A stretch of DNA of 64,000 bases from Syntrophus sp964555065. GTDB lineage: Bacteria; Desulfobacterota; Syntrophia; Syntrophales; Syntrophaceae. Each line of letters begins with the position of its first letter. Position 1 is the first letter of the stretch. Of the stretch, positions 1-10,353 are shown piece by piece. Location: the NCBI GenBank assembly GCA_964555065.1, contig CAZKRB010000005.1, positions 7,756 to 71,755 of the forward strand, written 5' to 3'. The notes under the pieces were generated by a model. That model saw nothing but the letters and a program-made list of their open reading frames with translations. It did no database searches and had not been told where the DNA came from. The position numbers and the translations under genes were made by a program.

Positions 1-601
1 CTTTCGGCCGATTCTCCACGTAAAGATAGGGCCTCAATTTTTCCAGCCTCTTTTGTTTAATGCCCTTGACTTCCATTAACTCTTCAAGCCGGCGGAATCT
101 ACCCCGTTGGTTTCTTTCTTCGATGATCTTTCCCGCAGTTTTTTCACCGATACCCGGCACCATGACAAGTTCTTCCCGAGATGCCAGGTTTGCGTCTATA
201 GGCAGGTTGAGGGCCAATCGGGTGGAGGCAGCCATCCTTCCCACCCGGACGGAGGTTTGCTTCTTTTCATTCTGCAAAACCTCGATTTTGAGCCCGTCCC
301 GCAGGACTATCCCTCCCCCTGGATTTGCGGGGTCATTACGGATCGGGGAAAAATGCAGCAGAGACAGGAGATCGTTCAGGGTTTTCACTGCAGGCAGAAA
401 ATAGATTCCCTTTCCCACCGTTCCCTCCAGTTCAACGGCAATGGAGCCCCTGCCCTGATCTCCAAAGGGGATGGCTGCTGCTGCCGGGCAATGCTCCCGG
501 TCATAATAAAGGAAACCTGAGACAAAAAGGGCAATCAGGGCAAGCAGTGCGGCTCCCATCAACTGGCTCGCGGTCAGAGTGACCTTAAAGCCTCCGTTCA
601 A
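1..601 (-). CDS. ComEA-like helix-hairpin-helix protein, 3' end outside window
   Basis: The reverse strand is open from a TTG at 601 to the window edge, so the C-terminus is missing. The protein has a membrane segment near residues 13-32 (LMGAALLALIALFV), a middle part that resembles the SLBB region of ComEA proteins, and a C-terminal helix-hairpin-helix pair with the motifs NLASREELVMVPGIGEKTA and GIKQKRLEKLRPYL. Proteins of this family bind double-stranded DNA at the cell envelope in competence, but many anaerobes keep a copy without known transformation. A purine-rich GGAAGGGAA lies about 7 bases before the TTG; a later ATG (LMGAA) would remove part of the membrane segment. Function in DNA uptake is inferred from the fold only. 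Confidence 0.8.
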   Translation of the reverse strand, partial: MNGGFKVTLTASQLMGAALLALIALFVSGFLYYDREHCPAAAAIPFGDQGRGSIAVELEGTVGKGIYFLPAVKTLNDLLSLLHFSPIRNDPANPGGGIVLRDGLKIEVLQNEKKQTSVRVGRMAASTRLALNLPIDANLASREELVMVPGIGEKTAGKIIEERNQRGRFRRLEELMEVKGIKQKRLEKLRPYLYVENRPK

Positions 602-643
602 TCCGGTTCCCTTCCCTTTCTTCCGCCTATTTCCCCGTCGGGG

Positions 644-1864
644 TCACGAAGCTTTATCCAGCCCGAAGGCGTCATGAAGAACCATGACCGCCAGCTCCGT
701 ATACTTGGTTTGAATCACGCAGGACACTTTGATTTCCGAGGTGCTGATCATCATGATGTTAATGCCTTCCTTGGCCAGGGCGGCGAACATCTTGGCAGCC
801 ACCCCGGAATGGCTGATCATTCCCACCCCGATAATCGATACCTTGGCCACCTGGTCATCCACTTCCACTTTCGCGGCGCCGACTTCTTTCGCCGCCTCTT
901 CAATCAACCGCCTGGTCTCCCTGACGTCCTTCCTGGACACGGTAAAGGAAAGGTCCGTGTAGCCTTCAAGGCTGGCGTTTTGAATGATCATGTCGACCAC
1001 AATTCCGTTTTCCGCAAGGGGTGTCAACAACCGGGCGGCAACACCGGCCTGGTCGGGAACATGAACAACGGTTATCTTGGCCTGATCCCGGTCATAGGTG
1101 ACTCCCGAGACGACTTCTTTCTCCATTTCCTTATCCTCCTTGGTTACCAGGGTTCCACCTTCGTCAGAAAAAGATGATTTTACGTAAACGGGCACTTCGT
1201 ATTTCTTTGCCAGCTCCACGGATCGGGGCTGTAAAACCTTGGCCCCCGCCCTGGCCATTTCCAGCATCTCATCATAGGATATTTTAGGCAGCAGTCTGGC
1301 ATTGCTGCAGATGCTGGGATCCGTTGTGTAAACCCCGTCCACGTCCGTATAGATTTCGCAGACATCGGCGTGAAGCGCCGCCGCGAGCGCCACGGCGCTT
1401 GTGTCGGAACCGCCCCGTCCGAGGGTCGTGATGTTGTTTTCCGGATCGACTCCTTGAAACCCGGCCACGACGGCAATTTTCCCGTCCGCCAGTACGCCGC
1501 GCAGGAGCTGGTCTTCGACGCCGAGGATTCTTGCCTGGGTGTAAGCCTGGTCCGTCAGGATTCTGACTTGATACCCGAGAAAAGAGCGGGACGGATAGCC
1601 CATACGGTTCAGAACCATGGCCAGCAGGGAGATCGTCACCTGTTCGCCCGTGGAAATCAGCGCATCGTATTCTCTTTTGTCATAATCTTCCGCCGCTTGG
1701 TGAGCCAGTTCGATAAGGCGATTCGTTTCACCCGCCATGGCCGAGAGAACAACAACCACGTCGTTTCCCTCCTCCCTGGCTTTGATGACCTTTCGCGCCA
1801 CCTTTTCTATCTTCTCCAGATTGGCAACAGAGGTTCCCCCATACTTCTGAACAACCAGAGCCAT
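644..1864 (-). CDS. lysC: Aspartokinase
   Basis: 406 residues, usual length for a monofunctional aspartate kinase, the first step of lysine, threonine and methionine synthesis. It opens with the amino-acid kinase signature VVQKYGGTSVAN and has TTLGRGGSDTSAVALAAAL for the nucleotide and aspartate pocket. Two ACT domains fill the C-terminal 150 residues (QAGVAARLL..., and MISHSGVAAKMFAALAKEGINI), as expected for feedback control by lysine and/or threonine. It starts 5 bases after the stop of tsaE, so it is probably co-transcribed with the tsaE/acpS genes. Confidence 0.96.
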   Translation of the reverse strand: MALVVQKYGGTSVANLEKIEKVARKVIKAREEGNDVVVVLSAMAGETNRLIELAHQAAEDYDKREYDALISTGEQVTISLLAMVLNRMGYPSRSFLGYQVRILTDQAYTQARILGVEDQLLRGVLADGKIAVVAGFQGVDPENNITTLGRGGSDTSAVALAAALHADVCEIYTDVDGVYTTDPSICSNARLLPKISYDEMLEMARAGAKVLQPRSVELAKKYEVPVYVKSSFSDEGGTLVTKEDKEMEKEVVSGVTYDRDQAKITVVHVPDQAGVAARLLTPLAENGIVVDMIIQNASLEGYTDLSFTVSRKDVRETRRLIEEAAKEVGAAKVEVDDQVAKVSIIGVGMISHSGVAAKMFAALAKEGINIMMISTSEIKVSCVIQTKYTELAVMVLHDAFGLDKAS

Positions 1865-1868
1865 AGAC

Positions 1869-2228
1869 TTAAAATCCTCCCTTACTCAGGGCCGATGAAA
1901 TCTCTTCCAGGCGCTTCTCCGGTGCGGAAATTTCAATTCGGCGAAAATTTTCATCAAGAAATGTAATCCAAATCGTAATGGCGGTTTCCGGAACGATGTC
2001 CGCAATTTTTTCCGCCCACTCCACGACGGAAACCCCTTTCCCGTAGAAGTATTCCTCATACCCCATATTTTCCAGATCGCTTGATCCCAGCAGCCGGTAC
2101 ACATCGAAGTGATAGAGAACATGGCGCCCCGGATATTCGTTGATGAGGGTAAACGTGGGGCTGGTGACGGCATAGGCGCCCGGAACATCCAGCCCCACGG
2201 CGATTCCCTGGGTGAGGCAGGTTTTCCC
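1869..2228 (-). CDS. tsaE: tRNA threonylcarbamoyladenosine biosynthesis protein TsaE (N-terminus lost in gap)
   Basis: The visible part begins at GKTCLTQG, the end of the Walker A loop, and continues with TSPTFTLINEYPG, HFDVYRL and VVEWAEK, all diagnostic of the TsaE ATPase that supports t6A formation at position 37 of ANN-decoding tRNAs. The first ~35 residues, including the start of the P-loop, lie in the 100-base N run. The reading frame happens to stay open through the N run into acpS, but the two halves belong to different proteins. Confidence 0.92.
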   Translation of the reverse strand, partial: GKTCLTQGIAVGLDVPGAYAVTSPTFTLINEYPGRHVLYHFDVYRLLGSSDLENMGYEEYFYGKGVSVVEWAEKIADIVPETAITIWITFLDENFRRIEISAPEKRLEEISSALSKGGF

Positions 2229-2328
2229 NNNNNNNNNNNNNNNNNNNNNNNNNNNNNNNNNNNNNNNNNNNNNNNNNNNNNNNNNNNNNNNNNNNNNNNN
2301 NNNNNNNNNNNNNNNNNNNNNNNNNNNN
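2229..2328. other. Assembly gap of exactly 100 N
   Basis: A run of exactly 100 N is the usual placeholder for a gap of unknown size. It separates the 3' part of acpS from the 5' part of tsaE. In related genomes a bifunctional NAD(P)HX epimerase/dehydratase gene (nnr) commonly lies between these two, so a gene of about 1.5 kb may be hidden here. That last point is inference. Confidence 0.95.
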
Positions 2329-2609
2329 GCTTTTCCGTAAAGATTCAAAACCGGCCGTCCCTGTGCGTCATTTTGCACTTCGATGTCCTTCAATTTGATC
2401 CCCATCCCCAGCCCCATGCCCAGAGATTTCAGGAAACTCTCCTTTGCGGCAAAGCGCGCCGCGTAATGGATGGCGGGAAAAGCCCGTTTTGCACAATAGG
2501 CGATTTCTATCGGCGAGTAGACTCGATTCAGAAAGCGCATCTCCCATTTTTTAAGAATTTTTTCCAGGCGGTCGATATCAACCAAGTCAATCCCTGTACC
2601 GAAAATCAT
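2329..2609 (-). CDS. acpS: Holo-[acyl-carrier-protein] synthase (C-terminus lost in gap)
   Basis: The 93 visible residues start MIFGTGIDLVDIDRLEK and contain RFAAKESFLKSLGMG, the two metal and CoA binding signatures of AcpS (Asp of GIDLVDI, Glu of AAKES). The enzyme transfers 4'-phosphopantetheine from CoA to acyl carrier protein. A full AcpS is about 125 residues, so roughly the last 30 are in the N run. It lies 52 bases downstream of folP. The pdxJ gene often found beside acpS is absent here. Confidence 0.93.
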
Positions 2610-2661
2610 CTGAATAAATCTTCCATCTTGCCGGATAACTTCGAACAGTCGCGGGTGAGTT

Positions 2662-3909
2662 CTAAGACTGAAGAATGGCGTCGGTTACGGCGGCGACTTT
2701 TTTCATCACCGCGACATCATGGACCCGGACGATATGGGCGCCGTTCATAATAGCCACAACCACGGCGGCAGCCGTTCCCTCAATCCGCAGCCTGGGATCG
2801 GAAATCCCGCCTTCAGTCCACTTCGCTGCGTCGGTAAAGGTTTTTCGCGACGGTCCGACAAGGATCGGCCGTCCGAGAGATTTGAATTCCGACAGGTACT
2901 TAAGAAGTTTCAGCGAATCCTCGGGCCTCTTGCCGAATCCAAGCCCCGGGTCCACCACGATGTTTTCCCTTCCGATTCCGGATTGGACGGCTTGAGAAAT
3001 TTTTTCCTGGAGATAGCCGATCACGTCTCCCTGGACCGACCGATAAGTCAGGTCACCGGTCTGCATGTCCTTCGGTCTTCCCCGCATATGCTGAAGGACA
3101 ACCGCCGCTCCCGAATCGGCCACCGTCCGGATCATCCGCTCATCGAAGCTCATGGCGCTGATGTCATTGACGATCTCCGCTCCGGCGGCAAGGGCTTCCC
3201 GGGCCACTTCGGCCTTGGACGTATCGATGGAGATGGGGATGTCAATCTCCCTGGCCAGTCTTTCGATGACGGGGATCACCCGGGCCTGCTCTTCCTCAAG
3301 GGAAACCGGTTCGGCTCCCGGCCGGGTGGACTCCCCTCCGACATCGAGGATTGAAGCGCCCTCCTGAACCAGTCTCACCCCCTGGGCCACGGCCCGATCG
3401 AGGGGAAGATATCGCCCTCCATCGGAAAAGGAATCGGGCGTCACGTTGAGGATGCCCATGAGGCATGTCTTTTCCCCAAGGATCATCTCCCGTTTCGGCG
3501 TTCGCAGCCGCACCACACCCGCGGCCACATGGACAAGGACCTCTTTGAGGCGGACCGCAATGCCCCGCAATCCGAAGGGCTGGCAGGAGATTTTCTCCGC
3601 AAAGCGCTCAAGCTGTTTCACCGTTCCCATCAGCAGGGCATCAGTCCGGTCAACGGCACAGGCCACCGCACCGCGGGCCACGGCGGCATCGCCGCCGACG
3701 GAGAGCATTTCCTGTTTGACGATATTGGCAACCCTGCATTCCAGCCCCTCGATGAGGATGTTGAGATGCCTCATTTTGGGAAGCATGGCTGCGATCCCGT
3801 AGGGATCGCAGCCCACTTGGTTCAACAGCGTGACGGCATCCGCCTGACCGGCAAGATGGATGAAGCGCATCGGATGGGTTGAGGGGGGGGCGCCTTTTAT
3901 ATCAGCCAT
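2662..3909 (-). CDS. folP: Dihydropteroate synthase with N-terminal extension
   Basis: 415 residues. The C-terminal ~275 residues are a complete dihydropteroate synthase TIM barrel with MGILNVTPDSFSDGG, VGGESTRPGA, VNDISAM and VDPGLGFGK, joining pterin pyrophosphate and p-aminobenzoate in folate synthesis. About 130 residues precede the barrel; similar extensions occur in DHPS of other Desulfobacterota and their role is not known to me. It lies 60 bases after ftsH on the same strand. In related genomes cdaA, ybbR and glmM commonly follow folP; here acpS follows directly. Confidence 0.94.
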   Translation of the reverse strand: MADIKGAPPSTHPMRFIHLAGQADAVTLLNQVGCDPYGIAAMLPKMRHLNILIEGLECRVANIVKQEMLSVGGDAAVARGAVACAVDRTDALLMGTVKQLERFAEKISCQPFGLRGIAVRLKEVLVHVAAGVVRLRTPKREMILGEKTCLMGILNVTPDSFSDGGRYLPLDRAVAQGVRLVQEGASILDVGGESTRPGAEPVSLEEEQARVIPVIERLAREIDIPISIDTSKAEVAREALAAGAEIVNDISAMSFDERMIRTVADSGAAVVLQHMRGRPKDMQTGDLTYRSVQGDVIGYLQEKISQAVQSGIGRENIVVDPGLGFGKRPEDSLKLLKYLSEFKSLGRPILVGPSRKTFTDAAKWTEGGISDPRLRIEGTAAAVVVAIMNGAHIVRVHDVAVMKKVAAVTDAILQS

Positions 3910-3969
3910 TCAGGGACCTCAGCCCTCCCGGCCGTTCCCAACCGGGGCACGCGGCGCCATTGCCTTTTC

Positions 3970-5805
<1,836 letters not shown>

Positions 5806-5982
5806 TCGGGAATCTCCTTGATGATCATGATGATCCTATCGATGCGTTTTTTCTTTAGAGGCGCATCTTTCAGGCCGGCGTCCATTCGAATACCGGTATT
5901 TATTATTCAAGTAATATTAACCTGTTATGTAAGGCCACCGTATAGAGTACGCGCTGACCATTACCTTAAACTTCGTTTTATT

Positions 5983-7410
5983 TCAAATCATTTCTATCTT
6001 TACGATCCGCCGGGTCTTCTCCCCGAGGCGGACCCGTTCGCTGAGCCTCAATCCTGCGATCCAGATGACGGAATGGTCATCGGCCAGCAGGGGAATCAGA
6101 TCCCGCTGTTCTCGATGAATCTTTTCATCAATGAAATAGGCCTTCAGCTTTTTTGTCCCCGCCATCCCCAGCGGCTGAAAACGGTCCCCTTCCCTGCGGT
6201 TGCGGATCACCAGGGGGGGCGAGATCCTATCCGGATCGAAGTAGGCCGCCTTCTTAACCCCTCCGCGATGCTCAATCTCCCCCCGATCGACAAAGGCTGT
6301 TTTCACCACTCGGCCCAGTTCCTTGATTTCAACGAGACCGGGGATGTCTAAGGGATAGGAAAAAGGATTGACCCGTCGCCCGGCCGACATCGACGGTAGC
6401 GTCGACCCGCTGTCTCCGCCGGCCGGGAAAAATGTCAGCCGACCGGCTTCCCTCTTCACCAGAACCCGCCCGGGCAGACAAGCCGGATTCAAGCCTCCCG
6501 CGCCCCTGGTAAGCCTCCTGGCGGCTTCGACATGGGCGGCCGAAATCCGGAAAGGATAGGGAACCAGGTGCACCAGCAGGGTTTTCAGCACCCGGTACTG
6601 GATCGCCTCGGGCAGTTCCAGAAAGTCCGGGAGGGGAAGGGTTATCTCGCCATCCCGGAGGGATGGAAGAATTTTCCACCTTGCAAGAATCCTTCCGGCC
6701 GCCTCCTGCAGGCAGGCGTCTTCCCGGCGGGCGATCCGGGACATTCGCTCCAGCGAGGAGACAATCTGCGGGTTAAACTCCTTCAGCAGGGGAAGCAACT
6801 GGTTACGTATTCGGTTGCGCAGGTAGAAATCCTGACGGTTGGAGCTGTCTTCGAGGCAGGGAAGGCCATTGGAACTCAGGAAGGCCAGGATCTCCCTTTT
6901 GCCCACTTCAAAGAGGGGGCGGATCAACCGCTTTTCCCGCACGGGTGGAATCCCTTTCAGCCCTTCCAGGCCGCTTCCCCGGATCAGGTTCATCAGCACC
7001 GTTTCCGCCTGATCTTCCCGGTGATGCCCCAGGGCGATGCGCGTTGCACCGACCTCGGCAGCCAAAGAGGTAAAGAAGGCGTACCGCTCCTGCCGACCGA
7101 TATCTTCCAGGGAATGCCTCCGCTGCCTGCCCGTTTTCAGCGTCCGGAGATCCACCCGCCTGGAGACGAAGGGGAAGCCCCGGTCCTCACTCAACCGGCG
7201 CGCCAGCTGTTCTTCGGCATCCGACTCGCGCCCCCGCAGGCCATGATTCAGGTGAGCCACCGTCAAGTTCAGCTTATATTCAGGGGAAAGGAGCGTTAGA
7301 GCCTGGAGGAGCGCAACGGAATCCGGCCCCCCGGAAACGGCCACGATCACGTGATCCCCGGGGTTCAGCATTTCGAAACGCTCAATGGTGCGCCTGACCT
7401 TATGGAGCAT
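5983..7410 (-). CDS. tilS: tRNA(Ile)-lysidine synthetase
   Basis: 475 residues. The N-terminal PP-loop ATPase shows VAVSGGPDSVALL, followed by AHLNHGLRG, GHHREDQAETVLMNLIRGSG and the TilS C-terminal domain ending around GTKKLKAYFIDEKIHREQRDLIPLL. The enzyme converts the wobble cytidine of the CAU anticodon of tRNA-Ile2 to lysidine so that AUA is read as isoleucine. The tilS-ftsH order is conserved in many bacteria. Confidence 0.96.
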   Translation of the reverse strand: MLHKVRRTIERFEMLNPGDHVIVAVSGGPDSVALLQALTLLSPEYKLNLTVAHLNHGLRGRESDAEEQLARRLSEDRGFPFVSRRVDLRTLKTGRQRRHSLEDIGRQERYAFFTSLAAEVGATRIALGHHREDQAETVLMNLIRGSGLEGLKGIPPVREKRLIRPLFEVGKREILAFLSSNGLPCLEDSSNRQDFYLRNRIRNQLLPLLKEFNPQIVSSLERMSRIARREDACLQEAAGRILARWKILPSLRDGEITLPLPDFLELPEAIQYRVLKTLLVHLVPYPFRISAAHVEAARRLTRGAGGLNPACLPGRVLVKREAGRLTFFPAGGDSGSTLPSMSAGRRVNPFSYPLDIPGLVEIKELGRVVKTAFVDRGEIEHRGGVKKAAYFDPDRISPPLVIRNRREGDRFQPLGMAGTKKLKAYFIDEKIHREQRDLIPLLADDHSVIWIAGLRLSERVRLGEKTRRIVKIEMI

Positions 7411-7428
7411 GCCTCCCGAAACCTTCTT

Positions 7429-8073
7429 TCAATAAAAAAGTGTGATCAATTCCGGCAGGTGTTCACAGGTGTAGTCGGGGTGCAGAGCCAGAAGGTCTTC
7501 CCTGCTTCCCAGCCCGTTCAGGAAAGCGCAGCTGATCGCCTCGGCGTTTTTGGCCAGGAGGACGTCATTGATTCCGTCGCCCACCACCACGGCCCGTTCC
7601 CGTGGCACTCCATACCGGCTCAGGAGGGGCTCGACGAGACGGGGGTCCGGTTTCCGGTATGGCCGGCTGTCCGCACCGATGATCTCATCGAAACAAGAGG
7701 TGATTTTCAAGGCATCGGTGATCTGAACCGTGAAGCGCTGATCCTTGTTCGTCAGAATGATTTTTTTCTTTTCCCGGAAACGGTGGAGAACGTCCTCCAC
7801 TCCCGGATAAAGCGCCGTTTGGTCCAGGAGATGTTCGTCGTAGTACGCGTTGAAGATCTTGAGGGCCTCTTCAAACCGCTCCGGGAAGAAGGTTCCCAGG
7901 GACCGTTCCAGCAGTTTCAGGACGCCGTCCCCGATGAAACCGATTATTTTCTTCCCTGGAAGCTCCGGTATCCCCAGGGTGCGCAGGGTATAATTGACCG
8001 AATTTGCCAGATCGTCCCCGGAAGTGATCAGGGTCCCATCAAAATCAAAAATCATCAGTTCTACGGCCGTCAT
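7429..8073 (-). CDS. HAD-family phosphatase (phosphoglycolate phosphatase-like)
   Basis: 215 residues from an ATG at 8073 with GGGAGG seven bases upstream; the frame stays open to 8175 but the HAD fold starts right after this ATG. Motif I is IFDFDGTLI, motif II ILTNKD, motif III/IV KPDPRL and VVGDGINDVLLAKNA. The helical cap matches the Gph/PpaX group. The likely reaction is hydrolysis of a small phosphomonoester such as 2-phosphoglycolate; the exact substrate cannot be told from the sequence. It lies 18 bases upstream of tilS. Confidence 0.85.
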   Translation of the reverse strand: MTAVELMIFDFDGTLITSGDDLANSVNYTLRTLGIPELPGKKIIGFIGDGVLKLLERSLGTFFPERFEEALKIFNAYYDEHLLDQTALYPGVEDVLHRFREKKKIILTNKDQRFTVQITDALKITSCFDEIIGADSRPYRKPDPRLVEPLLSRYGVPRERAVVVGDGINDVLLAKNAEAISCAFLNGLGSREDLLALHPDYTCEHLPELITLFY

Positions 8074-8330
8074 GTGCTTACCGCCTCCCGGGAATATTTC
8101 CTGCACTATATCCAAGTCCTTGTGGAATGACAAGCCCTTATCCTCCCTTCTTCTTCCCCGGTGGAGCCTTTTCAATTGACTCTCTTTTGGAGGCTGTGTT
8201 AGAGATTTACCTCGCTTGGATCCGCGTTGGGGCGGACCGGGATGAAAGGGTCGGAGACAGTGGAGAGATTGACGGCTGAGCAGGGGCGGCCTTCCGAGAG
8301 AAATCTGGAAGGCTTTTTCATCAACAAGGG

Positions 8331-9239
8331 ATGAAGGCAGTGAATGCCCCCGATTCTGAGACGGACCGAGTCGCCATCATCGGTGCCGGCAAAGTGGGAA
8401 CCGCCGTGGGATATCTTCTCCGGTCGGCGGGATACCGCATTGTCGCCGTGGCGGACCGGGATCCCGCGGCAGCGGAAAAATGTCTTCCCTATACCGGGGG
8501 CGCGGCGTTCACCCTTCCTGCCGAAGCCGCCCGCCGAGCGAATATTATACTCCTCACGCCCCCCGACGACGAGATTGCCGGTCTCTGCACGCTCCTGAGC
8601 GAAGGGGGAGCCATCTCGAAGGGAAACAGGGTGGTTCACATGAGCGGCGCCGGGGGGCTGGATCTGCTCGACTCAGCGCGACGGGTAGGCGCCTTGGTGG
8701 CCAGCATCCACCCGATCCAGTCCTTTTCCGACATCGAGGGCGCCATCGAAAACCTGCCGGGCAGCACCTTCGGAGTGACCGCTGAACCGGACTTGGCTGC
8801 CTGGTCCGAAGAACTGGTCCGGATTCTGGGCGGAATTCCCTTTTCCGTATCCGAGGCGGACAAACCGCTCTACCATGCCGCCGCCTGTATTGCCTCCAAT
8901 TATTTTACGACCCTCATGCATACCGTGGAAACCATTTACGCCTCTTTCGGACTGACGCGCGAAGAAGCCCGGAGGGCCTTCTGGCCGCTCGTCCGGGGAA
9001 CGATGAAAAACATTGAGCGGCAGGGAACCGTCCAGGCGCTGACCGGACCCATCGCCCGCGGCGATGCGGGAACCATCCACAGGCACCTCCGGGCCTTTCA
9101 GGAACAGATGCCTCAATTTCTTCCCCTCTACCAAGAACTGGGCGTTCTGACCGTTGGCGTGGGCCTGGAAAAGCGGACCCTGTCCCCGGAGCGCGCGGAA
9201 ACCATCAAACGTCTGCTGGAAGGAGAAATCAGACCATGA
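8331..9239 (+). CDS. Rossmann/DUF2520 protein, probable ketopantoate reductase (PanG type)
   Basis: 302 residues. The N-terminal Rossmann fold carries VAIIGAGKVGTAVGYLL, an NAD(P) site; the C-terminal half (HPIQSFSD..., CIASNYFTTLMHTVE) is DUF2520. Proteins of this architecture include PanG, a ketopantoate reductase unrelated to classical PanE. The stop overlaps the panB start in ATGA, which ties it to pantothenate synthesis: PanB makes ketopantoate and this enzyme would reduce it to pantoate. No panE, panC or panD is visible. The assignment rests on family plus overlap and is inference. Confidence 0.75.
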   Translation: MKAVNAPDSETDRVAIIGAGKVGTAVGYLLRSAGYRIVAVADRDPAAAEKCLPYTGGAAFTLPAEAARRANIILLTPPDDEIAGLCTLLSEGGAISKGNRVVHMSGAGGLDLLDSARRVGALVASIHPIQSFSDIEGAIENLPGSTFGVTAEPDLAAWSEELVRILGGIPFSVSEADKPLYHAAACIASNYFTTLMHTVETIYASFGLTREEARRAFWPLVRGTMKNIERQGTVQALTGPIARGDAGTIHRHLRAFQEQMPQFLPLYQELGVLTVGVGLEKRTLSPERAETIKRLLEGEIRP

Positions 9240-10051
9240 GCACGCAGAGTCAAAGGAAAAAGATCACCACCGCGGTCATTCGCGAAATGAAGAAAAAGGG
9301 TGAGAAGATCACCATGCTGACGGCCTATGATTATGCCATGGCATCGATGCTCGATGACGTGGGCATCGAGATGCTTCTGGTCGGCGATTCCCTTGGCATG
9401 GTGGTTCTGGGCTATGACAGCACCCTCCCGGTCACGATGGACGACATGCTTCATCATACGAAAGCCGTCTGTCGGGGAGCGAAAAACGCCATGGTGGTTT
9501 CGGACCTTCCCTTCATGTCTTATCAGTGCTCGGTTGCCCAGGCCGTGGGCAATGCCGGCCGGTTTCTGCAGGAGGCTGGAGCCCATGCCGTCAAGCTCGA
9601 AGGAGGAAGAGAGGTTGCCGAATCCGTCCAGCGGATGACCGTCTCGGGCATTCCCGTGGTGGGGCACCTGGGGCTGACCCCTCAATCCGTTCAGCAGTTT
9701 GGCGGTTTCAAGATTCAGGGCCGGGAGGAATCCGCCGCGCGCAGAATCATGGAAGATGCAAAAATTCTGGAAGAAGCCGGCGCCTTTTCCATCGTCCTGG
9801 AATGCGTCCCGGCGGAACTTGCCCGGCAGATCACCGATTCTCTTTCGATCCCCACCATCGGCATCGGCGCCGGCGTCGGCTGTGATGGACAGGTCTTGGT
9901 CGTCAACGACATGCTGGGCATGTATGAACGATTTCTTCCGAAATTCGTCAAGAAATACGGAAATCTCAATGAGCACATCCGGGAGGGGGCCAAGCAGTAC
10001 CTGGAAGAAGTAAAAGGAGGCGCCTTTCCCGAAGAGAAACATTCTTTTTGA
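9236..10051 (+). CDS. panB: 3-methyl-2-oxobutanoate hydroxymethyltransferase
   Basis: 271 residues, typical PanB length. Signatures include TMLTAYDYAMASM, LLVGDSLGMVVLGYDST, VKLEGGREV and PTIGIGAGVGCDGQVLVVND. It adds a hydroxymethyl group from methylene-tetrahydrofolate to 2-oxoisovalerate, the first committed step to pantothenate and CoA. Its start overlaps the stop of the DUF2520 gene, so the two are probably translationally coupled. Confidence 0.97.
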   Translation: MSTQSQRKKITTAVIREMKKKGEKITMLTAYDYAMASMLDDVGIEMLLVGDSLGMVVLGYDSTLPVTMDDMLHHTKAVCRGAKNAMVVSDLPFMSYQCSVAQAVGNAGRFLQEAGAHAVKLEGGREVAESVQRMTVSGIPVVGHLGLTPQSVQQFGGFKIQGREESAARRIMEDAKILEEAGAFSIVLECVPAELARQITDSLSIPTIGIGAGVGCDGQVLVVNDMLGMYERFLPKFVKKYGNLNEHIREGAKQYLEEVKGGAFPEEKHSF

Positions 10052-10222
10052 CCGGGTTTACGGCCAGGAGTGGAAGGACCGCAGGATTTTGCCCCTTCCC
10101 GATTAAAAGGCACTGGGCGTTCCCTAGCGGCTGCCCTCGGGAAGCGTCCATCCGCTTTCGTCGCTCCGGCCTCATATCCCGCTGTTCATCGTCGAGGTGA
10201 AATGAGATTTGCAAAAAAAAGA

Positions 10223-10260
10223 GGGAGTCATCTCCGCGTTGATGGCTCCCCCCTTTTTTT
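10223..10260. terminator. Bidirectional intrinsic terminator
   Basis: A 10-base stem, GGGAGTCATC (10223-10232) with GATGGCTCCC (10241-10250), is flanked by eight A on the left and seven T on the right, so it can stop transcription from panB and from the convergent PPIase gene. The remaining bases between 10052 and 10353 show no gene. Confidence 0.8.
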
Positions 10261-10353
10261 GCTATTTCCCTTTGCGGCAGGCCGGGCTCCGGTCGCAGCG
10301 AGGCGGACTCCTCGGCGGCCGTTTATCGCCGTCTGCTTCGCACCGCCTTTCCC

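Noticed and set aside
1869..2609. A single 246-residue AcpS-TsaE fusion protein
   Set aside because: The centre is 100 N; the ends match two separate complete families that are each truncated at the gap.
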